Notes: generated from the sequence alone by a model not told the origin. 64,000 bases of DNA from an uncultured Paracoccaceae bacterium (GCA_947500775.1 CANMTD010000003.1:186001-250000); one strand, 5' to 3'. Shown: positions 52,953 to 63,812, counted from the stretch's first letter. A program made the numbers and translations.

Positions 52953-54207
52953 AGCGCAACGCCTCGACCGGGTTCATCCGGGCCGCGCGGCGCGCCGGGA
53001 AGATCGTGACAAGAAACGACAGCCCCAGGGACAGGGACACCGCCGAGATGACATCGCCAAGCTGCAACTTGGCGGGCAAACGATAGATCGGGCGCACCGC
53101 CGGGTCCCAGACCCCGCCGCCCGCCGCCCCGTTCACCAAGGCGAAGATCGGGTCGAAATAGATGGCAAACAGGCAGCCCAGCACCACACCCATCGCCGTG
53201 CCCACCAGCCCGACCAACGCGCCGGACAGGAAAAACACCCGCAGGATCGACCCTTCGGTCAGCCCCATGGTGCGCAGGATACCGATATCGCGCCCCTTGT
53301 TCTTGACCAGCATCACCAGCCCCGAAATGATGTTCATCGACGCGATCAGCACAAGGATCGACATCAGCACGAACATCACCGTATCTTCGACCGCCAGCGC
53401 CCGCAGAAACGCGCCCGAGGCATCGCGCCACGTCCACAGCAATGCGGTATCCCCGGCGGCCCGGATCAGCGGCAGCGCGATGTCATCCACGCCGTCCGGG
53501 TCCTCGACCATTACCTCAAGCTCATCGGCCAAGCCTTCGCGATTAAAGTATTTTTGCGCCTCTTCGAATGGCATGTACAGGCGCACCCGGTCGGCGTCCG
53601 GGCGGCCGATGGAAAAGATATAGACCACCTCATAGGCGTTGACCCGCGGGCTGGTGCCAAAGGCGGTTTTCACGCCATTGGGCGAGATCAGCTTGATCTT
53701 GTCGCCCACGCTCACCCGCAGGCTGCGCGCCACACCCGACCCGATGGCCACCCCTTCGCCAAACCGCGCGATATCGCCAAGCCCGGTTTCGGGGTTGGCC
53801 ACGCGCGGAATCGACATCAGGTTTTCGGCGGAAATGCCGAAGACCTCGACCCCGGCGTTCTGCGACTGGTTCGAGGCCATGACCTGCCCCTTCACCAAGG
53901 GTGCGACCCGCGTCACCCCCTCGACCCCGGCCACGCGCGCGGCCATCGCATCATAATCGGCCATCGGCTGGCCGGAATAGACGGTCACATGGGCGTTCGA
54001 TCCAAGGATCGCATCCACGAATTCGGCCCGGAACCCCGCCCGCACCGCCAGCGTGATGATCAGCGCGGCCACCGCAAGGGTGATGCCGATCAGCGAAATC
54101 CAGGTCATCACGCTGACCCCGCCTTCGGCGCGGCGCGCCCGCAGATAGCGCCAGGCGATCATCCACTCAAAACCTGCAAAGGGTCGGGTTCTATGGGCCA
54201 AGATCAT
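52945..54207 (-). CDS. lolC: Lipoprotein-releasing permease LolC/LolE
   Basis: 420 residues. An N-terminal helix [30 protein letters not shown], a large periplasmic domain (~50-270), then three C-terminal helices with the family's [44 protein letters not shown] single permease gene is present, as usual in alphaproteobacteria (both roles by one protein); lolC or lolE is a choice of name only. First gene of the pair with lolD. Confidence 0.93.
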   Translation of the reverse strand: MILAHRTRPFAGFEWMIAWRYLRARRAEGGVSVMTWISLIGITLAVAALIITLAVRAGFRAEFVDAILGSNAHVTVYSGQPMADYDAMAARVAGVEGVTRVAPLVKGQVMASNQSQNAGVEVFGISAENLMSIPRVANPETGLGDIARFGEGVAIGSGVARSLRVSVGDKIKLISPNGVKTAFGTSPRVNAYEVVYIFSIGRPDADRVRLYMPFEEAQKYFNREGLADELEVMVEDPDGVDDIALPLIRAAGDTALLWTWRDASGAFLRALAVEDTVMFVLMSILVLIASMNIISGLVMLVKNKGRDIGILRTMGLTEGSILRVFFLSGALVGLVGTAMGVVLGCLFAIYFDPIFALVNGAAGGGVWDPAVRPIYRLPAKLQLGDVISAVSLSLGLSFLVTIFPARRAARMNPVEALRYE

Positions 54208-54389
54208 GTCCTTATCCGGTTGGCGCGAAAGTGGGGGCGATTGGCCACGGGGTCAAGCCGATAGGCGGGATTTCCAGCCCTCGGTCGCGCGCCCGGCAAG
54301 CGAGCGGTATTTCCGCTTGATCCATGCGATTCGCGGGCGCAAGCTACGTGCCCTTCCCGATAAACTCTCAAATGCATTGGAACAGCCCC

Positions 54390-54773
54390 ATGACCACAGA
54401 ACGTTACACACGCGGCGCCGCCCGTCTGGCCGAAGTCGACGGCGAAGCTGGCGAAAACGTGATCCGCGCCCTGCAGGACGTCGCGCCCGATCTGGCGCGC
54501 TATGTCATCGAATACCCCTTCGGCGATATCTATTCGCGGCCCGGGCTTGACCTGAAACAGCGGCAACTGGCGACGATTTCGATGCTGGGGGCCCTGGGCA
54601 CCGCCACCCCGCAGTTGAAGGTGCATATCAACGCGGCGCTGAATGTCGGGCTGACCCGCGCCGAGATTGTCGAGGTGTTCCTGCAACTGTCGGTCTATGC
54701 CGGGTTTCCCGCCGCGATCAACGCTGTGATGGCGGCGAAAGAGGTGTTCGACACCCGCCCCGAAACCGCCTGA
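54390..54773 (+). CDS. Carboxymuconolactone decarboxylase family protein
   Basis: 127 residues from the ATG at 54390. The family block is PDLARYVIEYPFGDIYSRPGLDLKQRQLATISMLGALGTATPQLKVHINAALNVGLTRAEIVEV. The AhpD-type CxxC is absent, so a peroxidase role is unlikely; it is nearer to 4-carboxymuconolactone decarboxylase-like proteins, though aromatic degradation genes are not nearby. Trimer or hexamer of small helical subunits expected. Confidence 0.88.
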   Translation: MTTERYTRGAARLAEVDGEAGENVIRALQDVAPDLARYVIEYPFGDIYSRPGLDLKQRQLATISMLGALGTATPQLKVHINAALNVGLTRAEIVEVFLQLSVYAGFPAAINAVMAAKEVFDTRPETA

Positions 54774-54788
54774 GCCCGCGCGCCGCCG

Positions 54789-55283
54789 TCACGCGATCCG
54801 GCGGCGGCGCAACACCCGGCCCGCCCCGGCAAACAGCAGCGACAGAACCAGCCACCCCGCACCAAACCCGATTCCCGCGCAGATCAGACCATCCGCCGTC
54901 ACCGGAACCGCCGGGCGAAACTCCTGCCATGTGCGGCGCGACAGTTCGGGGTCGGCAAACCGCCACGGCCGGGCCAGACGGCCCAAAGGCGATGCGCCAC
55001 TCAGCCCGTCATAGTCGGATTTCAGCCGATCATAGCGTGACAGCCGTTCGGACAGGGTGTTGCGCAAATCATCCTGAAACGCGCTGCCGCCGATCTCGGC
55101 CAGCGCCTCTTGCCGGGTCAACCCGGCGGTGGTCGCGCTGAGGTCAAAGGCCACGGCCATCACCCGCAATTCATCCACCGCGCCCGACAGGCGCTGCAGA
55201 TACTGCTGTGAAAACTCTGGAAACTGCGACAGGCCCACCGCGCCGCTCAGCGCCCCTGCCAATGTTATCGCCCGGACAATCAT
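54789..55283 (-). CDS. DUF2937 family membrane protein
   Basis: 164 residues. N-terminal signal/helix (VRAITLAGALSGAVGLSQFPEF), an extended helical region (QQYLQRLSGAVDELRVMAVAFD, SAFQDDLRNTLSERLSRYDRL) and one C-terminal helix (LICAGIGFGAGWLVLSLLFAG) with a basic end. Matches DUF2937. Function unknown. Single gene. Confidence 0.86.
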   Translation of the reverse strand: MIVRAITLAGALSGAVGLSQFPEFSQQYLQRLSGAVDELRVMAVAFDLSATTAGLTRQEALAEIGGSAFQDDLRNTLSERLSRYDRLKSDYDGLSGASPLGRLARPWRFADPELSRRTWQEFRPAVPVTADGLICAGIGFGAGWLVLSLLFAGAGRVLRRRRIA

Positions 55284-55481
55284 TGTTTTTACCTGCTATT
55301 GCTGCGCGATTCCGCACAATGTTTTCCTGCCTGCCTGTCAGCTTAGCAGGAGAGGAGGCCCGGCAAAATGGCCAAGATGGTGCGCAATTCCGCTGGCCGC
55401 GCCCCGGCGCCCTGCTAAGGTGCGGAAAACCGACAGGGCGATGCGGGATATGGCCCGTCAAAACCGATTGGACCGGAGGGT

Positions 55482-56429
55482 TTGGCAATTCGACAGGCCG
55501 GAAAGGTGACACAGGACCGGGTTGCGCAGGGGATCGCCCTGATCCTTGCGTCGGTCATCGCGATGGCCTTTGCCGACGCGGTGGTCAAACTGGTCAGCGC
55601 CGATCTGACCCTGTGGCAGGTGTTTGTCGCCCGGTCCCTGTGCGCGACCCCCTGTCTTGCGGTGCTGGCAGGCCTGCGCGGGGCGGACCTCAGACCGCGG
55701 GCCGTAATATGGGTTCTGCTGCGCAGCGCGCTGCTTGTCCTGACATGGCTGACCTTTTACGCGGCGCTCCCGGTGCTTGATCTGTCGGTGGCGGCGGTGG
55801 TCATGTACACCAATCCAATCCTGACGGCCCTGTTTTCGGCCGCCCTGCTGGGCGCGCAGGTCACGCGGGGCCAATGGATCGGGGTCCTGCTGGGGTTTCT
55901 GGGGGTTGCGGTGATCCTGAAACCGGGCAGCGACGGCTTTTCATGGTATATCCTGCTGCCCCTGCTGGGGGCCGTGGCCTATTCGCTGGCGATGGTTCTG
56001 ACCCGCAGCAAATGCCAGGACGAACAGGCAATCGTTCTGGCCTTTGGCCTGCACGGGTCCTTCATCGCCACGGGGGCGATTGCAACGGCGGTTCTGGCGC
56101 TGGCGGGCCCCGGCACGGATACGGCCCATTCCTTCCTGTTGGGCCACTGGGCGCCGATGGGGGCCCGGGAATGGGGCGCGATGGCCCTGCTTGGGGTGCT
56201 GTCGGCCGCCTTTGTGCTGGGGGTCGCGCGGGCCTATCAGATCGCCCCGCCGCCGATCATCGCCACCTTCGACTATGCCTATCTAGTGTCGGCGGCCGTC
56301 TGGGGGTTCGTGTTCTTTGCCGAGAAACCCGATCTGCTGACCGTTCTGGGAATGGCGCTGATCACATTGGCCGGGCTGTGCGTGGCCGCCCCTTCCCAAC
56401 AGAAGAAAGCGGCCAGGCCCGCGCCCTGA
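55482..56429 (+). CDS. EamA/DMT family transporter
   Basis: About 315 residues, ten helices in two EamA repeats. GIALILASVIAMAFADAVVKLV and LRSALLVLTWLTFYAALPVLDLSVAAVVMYTNPILTALFSA are typical of RhaT/YdcZ-like exporters of amino acids or metabolites. Start uncertain: GGAGGG (55475-55480) sits too close to the TTG at 55482; a GTG at 55506 or a rare ATT at 55488 are alternatives. The substrate is not readable. Confidence 0.85.
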   Translation: MAIRQAGKVTQDRVAQGIALILASVIAMAFADAVVKLVSADLTLWQVFVARSLCATPCLAVLAGLRGADLRPRAVIWVLLRSALLVLTWLTFYAALPVLDLSVAAVVMYTNPILTALFSAALLGAQVTRGQWIGVLLGFLGVAVILKPGSDGFSWYILLPLLGAVAYSLAMVLTRSKCQDEQAIVLAFGLHGSFIATGAIATAVLALAGPGTDTAHSFLLGHWAPMGAREWGAMALLGVLSAAFVLGVARAYQIAPPPIIATFDYAYLVSAAVWGFVFFAEKPDLLTVLGMALITLAGLCVAAPSQQKKAARPAP

Positions 56430-56442
56430 CAGGTTCCGGAAA

Positions 56443-57780
56443 TCAAAGCGCGCTGTAAATTCCGACCACGCGGGCGACCGCGTCTTCGGGCGACAGTTCC
56501 ACGCTTTCGCCGGTTTTGCGGCAGGTCAGTTCCACCACACCGTTTTTCAACCCGCGCGGGCCGACCGTGATCCGCCACGGCAGGCCGATCAGGTCCATCG
56601 TGGCGAATTTGCCCCCGGCCCGTTCGTCGCGGTCGTCGTAAAGCGGTTCCAGCCCGGCGTTGGTCAGCGCGGTGTACAGCCCTTCGCAGGCCGCATCGGC
56701 GGCTTCGTCGCCCTGCCGCAGGTTGATGATCCCGCAATGGAAGGGGGTGACGCCTTCGGGCCAGATGATGCCCTTGTCGTCATGGCTGGCCTCGATGATC
56801 GCGCCCAGCAGGCGGGACACACCGATGCCGTGGCTGCCCATATGGACCGGCACCTGTTCCTGTTTGTCGTTGATGACGGTGGCGTCCATCACCTCGGAAT
56901 ATTTGGTCCCGAAATAGAAGATCTGTCCGACCTCGATCCCGCGCGCGGTGCGGCGGCGGTCTTCGGGGATTTCGTTGAACAGCGCTTCGTCGTGGGTTTC
57001 ATCGGTGCGGGCATAGCGGCTGGTGAATTCCTCCAGCACGCCCTGACATTGCGCGACGTCGTCATAGTCGATCTGGCGGTCGCCGAAGGTCAGATCGGTC
57101 ACCTCGCTGTCATAGAACACCTCGGATTCGCCGGTCTCGGCCAGCACCAGGAATTCATGGGTGTAATCGCCGCCGATCGGCCCGCCGTCGGCGCGCATCG
57201 GGATCGCCTGCAGCCCCATGCGTTCATAGCTGCGCAGATAGCTGACCAGATGGCGGTTATAGGCGTGCAGCGCGGCCTCTTTCGTCAGGTCGAAATTATA
57301 GCCGTCTTTCATCAGGAATTCGCGCCCGCGCATCACCCCGAACCGGGGGCGGCGTTCGTCGCGGAATTTCCACTGGATGTGATACAGCGTCAGTGGCAGC
57401 GCCTTATAGCTGCCGACGTAAGAGCGGAAGATATCGGTGATCAGCTCTTCGTTGGTGGGGCCGTACAGCATGTCGTGGCCATGCCGGTCGGTGATGCGCA
57501 GCATTTCTTCGCCGTAATCGTCATAGCGCCCGCTTTCGCGCCACAGGTCCGCCGTTTGCAGCGTCGGCATCAGCATCGGGATGTGGCCCGCGCGCTGTTG
57601 TTCCTCGTGCACGATGTTTTCGATCTTGCGCAGAACCTTGAACCCCAGCGGCAGCCAGGAATAGATGCCGGCGCTGGCCTGCTTGATCATGCCGGCGCGC
57701 AGCATATATCGGTGGCTGACGATCTGCGCCTCGGCGGGCGTTTCTTTGAGGACGGGCAGGAAGTAACGGGTGAGGCGCAT
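56443..57780 (-). CDS. proS: Prolyl-tRNA synthetase, type lacking the editing insertion
   Basis: 445 residues, about 120 shorter than E. coli ProS. Class II motifs: [33 protein letters not shown] (motif 1), [32 protein letters not shown] (motif 2), [19 protein letters not shown] (motif 3), then a C-terminal anticodon-binding domain. The editing (INS) domain between motifs 2 and 3 is missing, as in other alphaproteobacterial ProS enzymes. Free-standing editing would need a ProXp-type protein elsewhere. Confidence 0.96.
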   Translation of the reverse strand: MRLTRYFLPVLKETPAEAQIVSHRYMLRAGMIKQASAGIYSWLPLGFKVLRKIENIVHEEQQRAGHIPMLMPTLQTADLWRESGRYDDYGEEMLRITDRHGHDMLYGPTNEELITDIFRSYVGSYKALPLTLYHIQWKFRDERRPRFGVMRGREFLMKDGYNFDLTKEAALHAYNRHLVSYLRSYERMGLQAIPMRADGGPIGGDYTHEFLVLAETGESEVFYDSEVTDLTFGDRQIDYDDVAQCQGVLEEFTSRYARTDETHDEALFNEIPEDRRRTARGIEVGQIFYFGTKYSEVMDATVINDKQEQVPVHMGSHGIGVSRLLGAIIEASHDDKGIIWPEGVTPFHCGIINLRQGDEAADAACEGLYTALTNAGLEPLYDDRDERAGGKFATMDLIGLPWRITVGPRGLKNGVVELTCRKTGESVELSPEDAVARVVGIYSAL

Positions 57781-57911
57781 GATGAGCGGAGCCTTGTTAA
57801 GAAAACACTTTCGCTTCGTCTATGCCATCGCGCCAGACCAGACAAGACACCCCTGCCCCTTGCAACATGTGAATGCATCGGCCAAGACAGACCGATAACA
57901 GGAGCGTACCA

Positions 57912-58982
57912 ATGGCTTTGCCGGTTCAACAGCAGCTGAAATACTGGGGCATCGCGGCGGCGGTGTTTCTGGGCGCGCTCTGGTTGCTCAGCGGTGTGAT
58001 CCTGCCGTTTGTTCTGGGCATGGCGATTGCCTATATGCTGGACCCGGTGGCCGACCGGCTGGAACGGATCGGGTTTTCGCGGGTCTGGGCGACGGTCACA
58101 ATCACCTGCATGGCCATTCTGGTCTTTGTCCTGATGGCGCTTCTGGTGGTCCCGACAATGGTTGAACAGGCGCTGGCGCTGGTGAATGTGGCGCCGCAGC
58201 TGGCCCATGACCTGCAGGCCTTTCTGACCGACCGCTTTCCGTCGCTGATGGACAATGGATCGGCGGTGCGCCGCACCCTGACCGGCCTTGGCGAAACCAT
58301 TCAGTCGCGCGGGGGCGAGTTGCTGAACGGGGTGCTTGCCTCGGCCATGAGCCTGATCAACGTGGTCGTTCTGGTGGTGCTGGTGCCGGTGATCACCTTT
58401 TATCTGTTGCTGGACTGGGACCGGATGGTGGCCCAGATCAACGAATTGCTGCCGCTGGACCACGCACCGGTGGTGCGCAACCTAGCCGGTCAGATCGACG
58501 ATACCCTGGCCGCATTCATCCGTGGACAGGGCACGGTCTGCCTGATCCTGGGCACCTATTACGCGGTGGCGCTGATGCTGACAGGGCTGCAGTTCGGGCT
58601 GATCGTCGGGTTTGTCGCCGGGCTGATTTCGTTCATCCCTTATGTCGGCGCGCTGGTCGGCGGCGCATTGGCGCTGGGGCTGGCGGTGTTTCAGTTCTGG
58701 GGCGAATGGTGGATGATCGGCGCGGTGGCCGTGATTTTCTTTGCCGGCCAGATGCTGGAGGGCAACATTCTGACGCCCAAGCTGGTGGGATCGTCGGTGG
58801 GGCTGCATCCGGTCTGGCTGATCTTTGCGCTGACGGCCTTCGGCACGCTGTTCGGGTTTGTCGGCATGCTGGTGGCGGTGCCGGTGGCGGCCTCGATCGG
58901 GGTGATCGCCCGCTATGGGATCGCCCAATATCGCCAAAGCCGCCTGTATCGCGGTTTGGCCGCCCGGCAGGACGACAGCTGA
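57912..58982 (+). CDS. AI-2E family transporter (PerM-like)
   Basis: 356 residues from the ATG at 57912. It has membrane helices in the PerM pattern, with VILPFVLGMAIAYMLDPVADRLERIGFSR, FIRGQGTVCLILGTYYAVALMLTGL and GFVAGLISFIPYVGALVGGALALGL. Usually described as autoinducer-2 or general metabolite exporters. It is followed directly (TGAATG) by hdaA, a conserved neighbour in alphaproteobacteria. Confidence 0.9.
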   Translation: MALPVQQQLKYWGIAAAVFLGALWLLSGVILPFVLGMAIAYMLDPVADRLERIGFSRVWATVTITCMAILVFVLMALLVVPTMVEQALALVNVAPQLAHDLQAFLTDRFPSLMDNGSAVRRTLTGLGETIQSRGGELLNGVLASAMSLINVVVLVVLVPVITFYLLLDWDRMVAQINELLPLDHAPVVRNLAGQIDDTLAAFIRGQGTVCLILGTYYAVALMLTGLQFGLIVGFVAGLISFIPYVGALVGGALALGLAVFQFWGEWWMIGAVAVIFFAGQMLEGNILTPKLVGSSVGLHPVWLIFALTAFGTLFGFVGMLVAVPVAASIGVIARYGIAQYRQSRLYRGLAARQDDS

Positions 58983-59666
58983 ATGCCCAGTCAATTGACC
59001 TTTGACCTGCCCGTGCGCCCCGCGCGGGGCCGCGAGGATTACTTTGTCTCGCCCGCCAATGCGCTGGTTGTGGCCCAGATCGACGGCTGGCGCGACTGGC
59101 CCCAGCGCAAGCTGGTATTGTGCGGGCCGCAGGGGGCAGGCAAGACCCATCTGGCCCATGTCTGGGCCGACCAAAGCGGCGCCCGGATCGTGGATGCCGC
59201 GTCCCTGACCCAGACCGACATCGGCGCTTTGGCGACCTCGGGGCCGGTCGCGGTCGAGGACGCCGATGCCATCGCCGGGCAGCCCCCCGCCGAACAGGCG
59301 CTGTTTCATCTGCACAACCTGTTGCTGGCCGAAGGCGGCAGCCTGTTGCTGACCGCCCGGCGCGCGCCCACCCACTGGGCCCTGTCCCTGCCCGATCTGC
59401 AAAGCCGGATCGAAGCCACCGCCACCGCCACCCTGACCGCACCCGATGACGCGCTGCTGTCTGCCCTGCTGGTCAAACTGTTTTCCGACCGCCAGATCGC
59501 CGTCACACCCCGCCTGATCCCCTATCTGGTCACCCGGATGGACCGGTCGTTCGCCGCCGCGCAGGACATAGTGTCCCGGTTGGACAGAACCGCCCTTGCA
59601 ACCGGGCGGCGGATCAGTGAAAAGCTTGCCTCCGAGTTGCTGGACAAGGCCGCGCCCGACGGGTGA
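58983..59666 (+). CDS. hdaA: DnaA-related regulator HdaA
   Basis: 227 residues. QLTFDLP at residues 4-10 is the sliding-clamp-binding motif of Hda. GPQGAGKTHLAHVW (48-61) is Walker A, VEDADAI a Walker B-like strand, and RSFAAAQDIVSRLD the sensor 2-like region. With the clamp it stimulates ATP hydrolysis by DnaA after initiation. The DNA-binding domain of DnaA is absent. It starts right after the AI-2E stop and is followed by ppk. Confidence 0.9.
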   Translation: MPSQLTFDLPVRPARGREDYFVSPANALVVAQIDGWRDWPQRKLVLCGPQGAGKTHLAHVWADQSGARIVDAASLTQTDIGALATSGPVAVEDADAIAGQPPAEQALFHLHNLLLAEGGSLLLTARRAPTHWALSLPDLQSRIEATATATLTAPDDALLSALLVKLFSDRQIAVTPRLIPYLVTRMDRSFAAAQDIVSRLDRTALATGRRISEKLASELLDKAAPDG

Positions 59667-59705
59667 TACTTGTCCCAAACCACCATTGCGCAGGCTATTT
59701 TTCCC

Positions 59706-61874
59706 ATGTCACAGGCCAATTTTCTAAAATCCCCCCTGCCCGCGCCGGTGGACATTCCTGAAACGCACCGGCTGGGCCCGAAACGGTTCTGCAATCGCGA
59801 ACTCAGCTGGCTGGGCTTCAACTGGCGCGTGCTGGACGAAGCGTCGAACGCCCGGGTTCCGCTGTTGGAACGGGTCCGGTTCCTGTCGATCTCGGCCACC
59901 AACCTGGACGAATTTTACACCGTCCGCGTGGCCGGGCTGCGCGAACTGGCGAAAGAGGGCAACACAACCCCCGCCGCCGACGGTCTGACCCCTGCCGAAC
60001 AGCTGGTGCTGATCGACAAGGATGCCCGGCGTCTGCTGCAGGCCCAGCAAAGCGTCTGGAACCGCCTGAAACGGCAGATGGAGGATCAGGGCATCACCCT
60101 GCTGACACGCTCCAAACTGACCAAACAGGACAAAGCCCATCTGGAGAAATATTTTCTGGGTCAGGTGTTCGCGGTTCTGTCGCCGCTGGCCATCGATCCG
60201 GCCCACCCCTTTCCGTTCATCCCCAACACCGGCTTCTGCCTTGCGCTGCAATTGAAACGGGAACGCGACGGCCGCCCCTTGCAGGCGCTGTTGCCGATCC
60301 CGCAGCAAATCGACCGCTTTGTGCCGCTGCCCGCCAAATCCGGCGAACATCGCTTTTTGCCGCTGGAGGAACTTCTGCTGATGAACATCGGCTCGCTGTT
60401 CCCCGGCTATACCGCCACCGGCAGTTGCACCTTCCGGGTGTTGCGCGACAGCGATCTGGAGGTCGAAGACGAAGCCGAAGATCTGGTGCGCGAATTTGAA
60501 GTGGCCCTGAAACGCCGCCGGCGCGGCGAAGTGGTACGGATGAAACTGTCCTCAGGCGCGCCCGAAGAACTGCGCCGCGTCATCATGGACGAACTGCACA
60601 TCACCGAAGCCGAAGTGATCGAGGTGCGCGGGTTGATCGGCGTGGCCGATCTGAAGGAACTGGTGCTGGACGACCGCCCCGATCTGCTGTGGCCCGTCTT
60701 TGCCCCGCGGGTGCCCGAACGGGTGCAGGACCACGAAGGCGATATGTTCGATGCGATCAAGCAAAAGGACATGTTGCTGCATCATCCTTATGAAACCTTC
60801 GACATGGTTGTTCGATTCCTGCAACAGGCCGCACGCGATCCAAACGTGGTTGCGATCAAGCAGACGCTTTATCGCACCTCGAAAAACTCGCCGATTGTCG
60901 AAGCCTTGTGCGAAGCCGCCGAAGACGGCAAATCGGTGACCGCGCTGATCGAACTGAAAGCCCGGTTCGACGAAGCCGCCAATATCCGCCAGTCGCGCCG
61001 TCTGGAACGGGCGGGGGCGCATGTGGTCTATGGCTTTATCAACTACAAGACCCACGCCAAGATCAGCGTGGTCGTCCGCCGCGAAGGGGACAAGCTTGTC
61101 ACCTATACCCATTTCGGCACCGGCAACTATCACCCGATCACCGCCAAGATTTATACCGACCTAAGCTTTTTCACCTGTGACGCGGCATTGGGGCGCGATG
61201 CGACCAAAGTGTTCAACTATGTTGGCGGCTATGCCGAACCCGAGGGGCTGGAAAACCTGTCCATCTCGCCGATCAACATGAAATCCACCATCATCGAAGG
61301 GCTGGACCGCGAAGCCCAGCACGCCAGGAACGGCCGCCCGGCCGAAGTCTGGGCCAAGATGAACTCGCTGATCGAACCCGATGTGATCGACGCGCTGTAC
61401 CGGGCCAGCCAGGCCGGTGTGCGGATCAATCTGGTGATCCGCGGCATTTGCGGCGTGCGCCCCGGCATCAAGGGGCTCAGCGAAAACATCCGGGTCAAAT
61501 CCATCGTCGGCCGGTTTCTGGAACATTCGCGCATCGTCTGTTTTGGCAATGGTCAGGGGCTGCCGTCCAAAAAAGCGCGGGTCTATTTTTCCTCGGCCGA
61601 CTGGATGGGCCGCAACCTGAACTGGCGGATCGAAACATTGGTCGAGGTCAAGAACCCCACCGTCAAAGCCCAGATCGTCAGCCAGATCATGGCCGCCAAT
61701 CTGGCCGATGAGGCGCAAAGCTGGGTGATGAACCCCGACGGCAGTTTCACCCGCTATGCCGTCGAAGAAAACGCGTTCAACTGTCACCGCTTCTTCATGG
61801 AAAACCCGTCCCTGTCGGGGCGCGGGTCTGCGGGGGCGGCCGATGTGCCCAAGCTGGCCCATTCGAAAGATTGA
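59706..61874 (+). CDS. ppk: Polyphosphate kinase 1
   Basis: 722 residues from the ATG at 59706. FCNRELSWLGFNWRVLDEA at the N-terminus, ETFDMVVRFLQQAARDPNVVAIKQTLYRTS, YKTHAKISVVVRREGDKLVTYTHFGTGNYHP with the His that carries phosphate, and the PLD-like C-terminal part ADWMGRNLNWRIETLVEV. It makes polyphosphate reversibly from ATP. Followed 49 bases later by ppx. Confidence 0.97.
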   Translation: MSQANFLKSPLPAPVDIPETHRLGPKRFCNRELSWLGFNWRVLDEASNARVPLLERVRFLSISATNLDEFYTVRVAGLRELAKEGNTTPAADGLTPAEQLVLIDKDARRLLQAQQSVWNRLKRQMEDQGITLLTRSKLTKQDKAHLEKYFLGQVFAVLSPLAIDPAHPFPFIPNTGFCLALQLKRERDGRPLQALLPIPQQIDRFVPLPAKSGEHRFLPLEELLLMNIGSLFPGYTATGSCTFRVLRDSDLEVEDEAEDLVREFEVALKRRRRGEVVRMKLSSGAPEELRRVIMDELHITEAEVIEVRGLIGVADLKELVLDDRPDLLWPVFAPRVPERVQDHEGDMFDAIKQKDMLLHHPYETFDMVVRFLQQAARDPNVVAIKQTLYRTSKNSPIVEALCEAAEDGKSVTALIELKARFDEAANIRQSRRLERAGAHVVYGFINYKTHAKISVVVRREGDKLVTYTHFGTGNYHPITAKIYTDLSFFTCDAALGRDATKVFNYVGGYAEPEGLENLSISPINMKSTIIEGLDREAQHARNGRPAEVWAKMNSLIEPDVIDALYRASQAGVRINLVIRGICGVRPGIKGLSENIRVKSIVGRFLEHSRIVCFGNGQGLPSKKARVYFSSADWMGRNLNWRIETLVEVKNPTVKAQIVSQIMAANLADEAQSWVMNPDGSFTRYAVEENAFNCHRFFMENPSLSGRGSAGAADVPKLAHSKD

Positions 61875-61923
61875 CGCGCGCAGGCGCAATTGGCACTCTT
61901 CAAGGAAATGAAAGGGAACAGCG

Positions 61924-63483
61924 ATGGATGGCACCACCGATCAGCGCGCTGACGATTGGGGGCCGTTTGGCCAGCCGCTTTTTCAGGACCCGAGCGTCCG
62001 CGCGCTGTCGCGGGTTGGCGTGGTCGATGTCGGATCGAACTCGGTCCGGATGGTCGTGTTCGACGGCGCCGCCCGCAGCCCGGCCTATTTCTTCAACGAA
62101 AAACTGATGTGTGCCCTGGGCGCGGGTCTGTCCGAAACCGGACGGCTGAACCCCGAAGGGCGCAAACGCGCCCTCTCCGCCCTGCGCCGGTTCACCCATC
62201 TGGCCGAAGGCATGGGGGCCACGCCGCTGCATTCCGTTGCCACCGCCGCCATACGCGAGGCCAAGGACGGCCCCGAATTCTGCGCCCAGGTCGAAGCCGA
62301 AACCGGGCTGAAACTGTGGGTCATCGATGGCGCCGAAGAGGCCCGGCTGTCGGCGCAGGGCGTGTTGCTGGGCTGGCCCGACGCCGAAGGGCTGATGTGC
62401 GATATCGGCGGGTCGTCGATGGAGCTGGCCGAACTGAAACAAGGCGAGGTCGGCCAGCGCGTGACCTCGCCCCTTGGGCCGCTGAAACTGCGTGATGTGA
62501 AGGGCGGCAAAAAAGGGCTGCGCAAACATATCGCGGGCATCGTCGACGATCTGGCCCGCCAGATGGGCACCGGCCACAAACGGTTGTTTCTGGTGGGGGG
62601 ATCATGGCGCGCGATTGCCCGGCTGGATATGGAACGGCGCGGCTATCCGCTGACCGTGCTGCATGAATACCAGATGACCCGAAAATCCATTCTGGCGACG
62701 CTGAAATGGATTTCTGACAATGATCTGAACGAATTGCGTGCCCGTACCGGCACATCGACCGAACGCATGGCACTGGTGCCGATCGCGTCGGAGGTTCTGA
62801 AATCCCTGTTGGCCAAGCTGAAACCGAAAGAGATTTTCGTGTCCAGCTATGGCATCCGCGAAGGGCTGCTGTACGAACAGATGCCCGACCAGCTGCGCAG
62901 CCGCGATCCGCTGATCGAGGCCTGCCGCTTTGCCGAATCCAGTTCGGCCCGCCTGCCCGGCTTCGGACGGCGGCTGTACACCTTTGTGCGCCCGCTGTTC
63001 AACGCCGCCAGCCCCGAACGTCTGCGCCTGATCAAAGCGGCCTGCCTGCTGCATGACACCGCCTGGCGCGCGCATCCCGATTACCGGCACGAGGTCTGTT
63101 TCGACAATGCCACCCGCGCCAATCTGGGCGGGCTGGATCATCAGGGCCGGGTGTTTCTGGGACTTGCGCTGTTGCACCGTTATAAAAACAACCGCGCCAG
63201 CAGCCGGTTTGAGCCGCTGTTCGGTCTGCTGACCGAGGCACAGATCAAAGATGCCGAGGTGCTGGGCAAGGCGATGCGCTTTGGCGCGATGTTTTCGACC
63301 CAGGCGCCGGACCAACTGGCCGAACTGCGGTTCTATCCCAAACGCAAACGGCTTGAACTGGTTCTGGACCCCGGCGCGCTTGATCTGTTCGGCGAAGTGG
63401 CCGAGGCGCGTCTGGCCTCGCTTGCCAAGACACTGGGCGTGGAAACCGTGGTCAAAACCGCACGGATCGCGGCCAAACGCTAA
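61924..63483 (+). CDS. ppx: Exopolyphosphatase / Ppx-GppA phosphatase
   Basis: 519 residues. The actin-like ATPase fold shows VVDVGSNSVRMVVFDG, SVATAAIREAKDG, LMCDIGGSSMELAEL and VGGSWRAIARLDM; the C-terminal half is HD-domain-like (LIKAACLLHDTAWRAHPDYRHEVC). It hydrolyses polyphosphate ends or (p)ppGpp. With ppk it forms a synthesis/breakdown pair. Its stop overlaps by four bases that of the convergent gene. Confidence 0.95.
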   Translation: MDGTTDQRADDWGPFGQPLFQDPSVRALSRVGVVDVGSNSVRMVVFDGAARSPAYFFNEKLMCALGAGLSETGRLNPEGRKRALSALRRFTHLAEGMGATPLHSVATAAIREAKDGPEFCAQVEAETGLKLWVIDGAEEARLSAQGVLLGWPDAEGLMCDIGGSSMELAELKQGEVGQRVTSPLGPLKLRDVKGGKKGLRKHIAGIVDDLARQMGTGHKRLFLVGGSWRAIARLDMERRGYPLTVLHEYQMTRKSILATLKWISDNDLNELRARTGTSTERMALVPIASEVLKSLLAKLKPKEIFVSSYGIREGLLYEQMPDQLRSRDPLIEACRFAESSSARLPGFGRRLYTFVRPLFNAASPERLRLIKAACLLHDTAWRAHPDYRHEVCFDNATRANLGGLDHQGRVFLGLALLHRYKNNRASSRFEPLFGLLTEAQIKDAEVLGKAMRFGAMFSTQAPDQLAELRFYPKRKRLELVLDPGALDLFGEVAEARLASLAKTLGVETVVKTARIAAKR

Positions 63484-63812
63484 ATCTCGATCTCGTCTTC
63501 GGGGGATGGGGCGGGCGGCGTTTTGCGGCGGATGATGATATCACCGTTGGGCAGCACCTCGGGCAGGTGATAGGCGTCGAAATCGTCGATCAGGCCCAAC
63601 AGCTCGCGCAGGGCCGGTTCCATATTCTCGGCCAGTTCCTTCAGCGCCGGTTCCATTTCATTGGCCAACCCGCGCAGGAACAGCTTTGTGCCCTCTTCCA
63701 ACAGGCTCATGCCTTCGCGCATGTCATCGGGCATCGGCTCGGTGGGTTCCTGGGCCACGGCGGGGGTCACGGTCAGCAGACCTGACATCAAAAGGCAGGC
63801 AATCCGGTTCAT
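63480..63812 (-). CDS. Exported small acidic protein
   Basis: 110 residues from the ATG at 63810-63812 (GGGGGG upstream). Signal peptide 1-20 (AVA-QE). The mature part is acidic with two repeats of EPALKELAENMEPALRELL and IDDFDAYHLPEVLPNGDIIIRRK. A GTG at 63854, overlapping the previous stop, would give a longer frame with the same signal. No named family; function unknown. Confidence 0.78.
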   Translation of the reverse strand: MNRIACLLMSGLLTVTPAVAQEPTEPMPDDMREGMSLLEEGTKLFLRGLANEMEPALKELAENMEPALRELLGLIDDFDAYHLPEVLPNGDIIIRRKTPPAPSPEDEIEI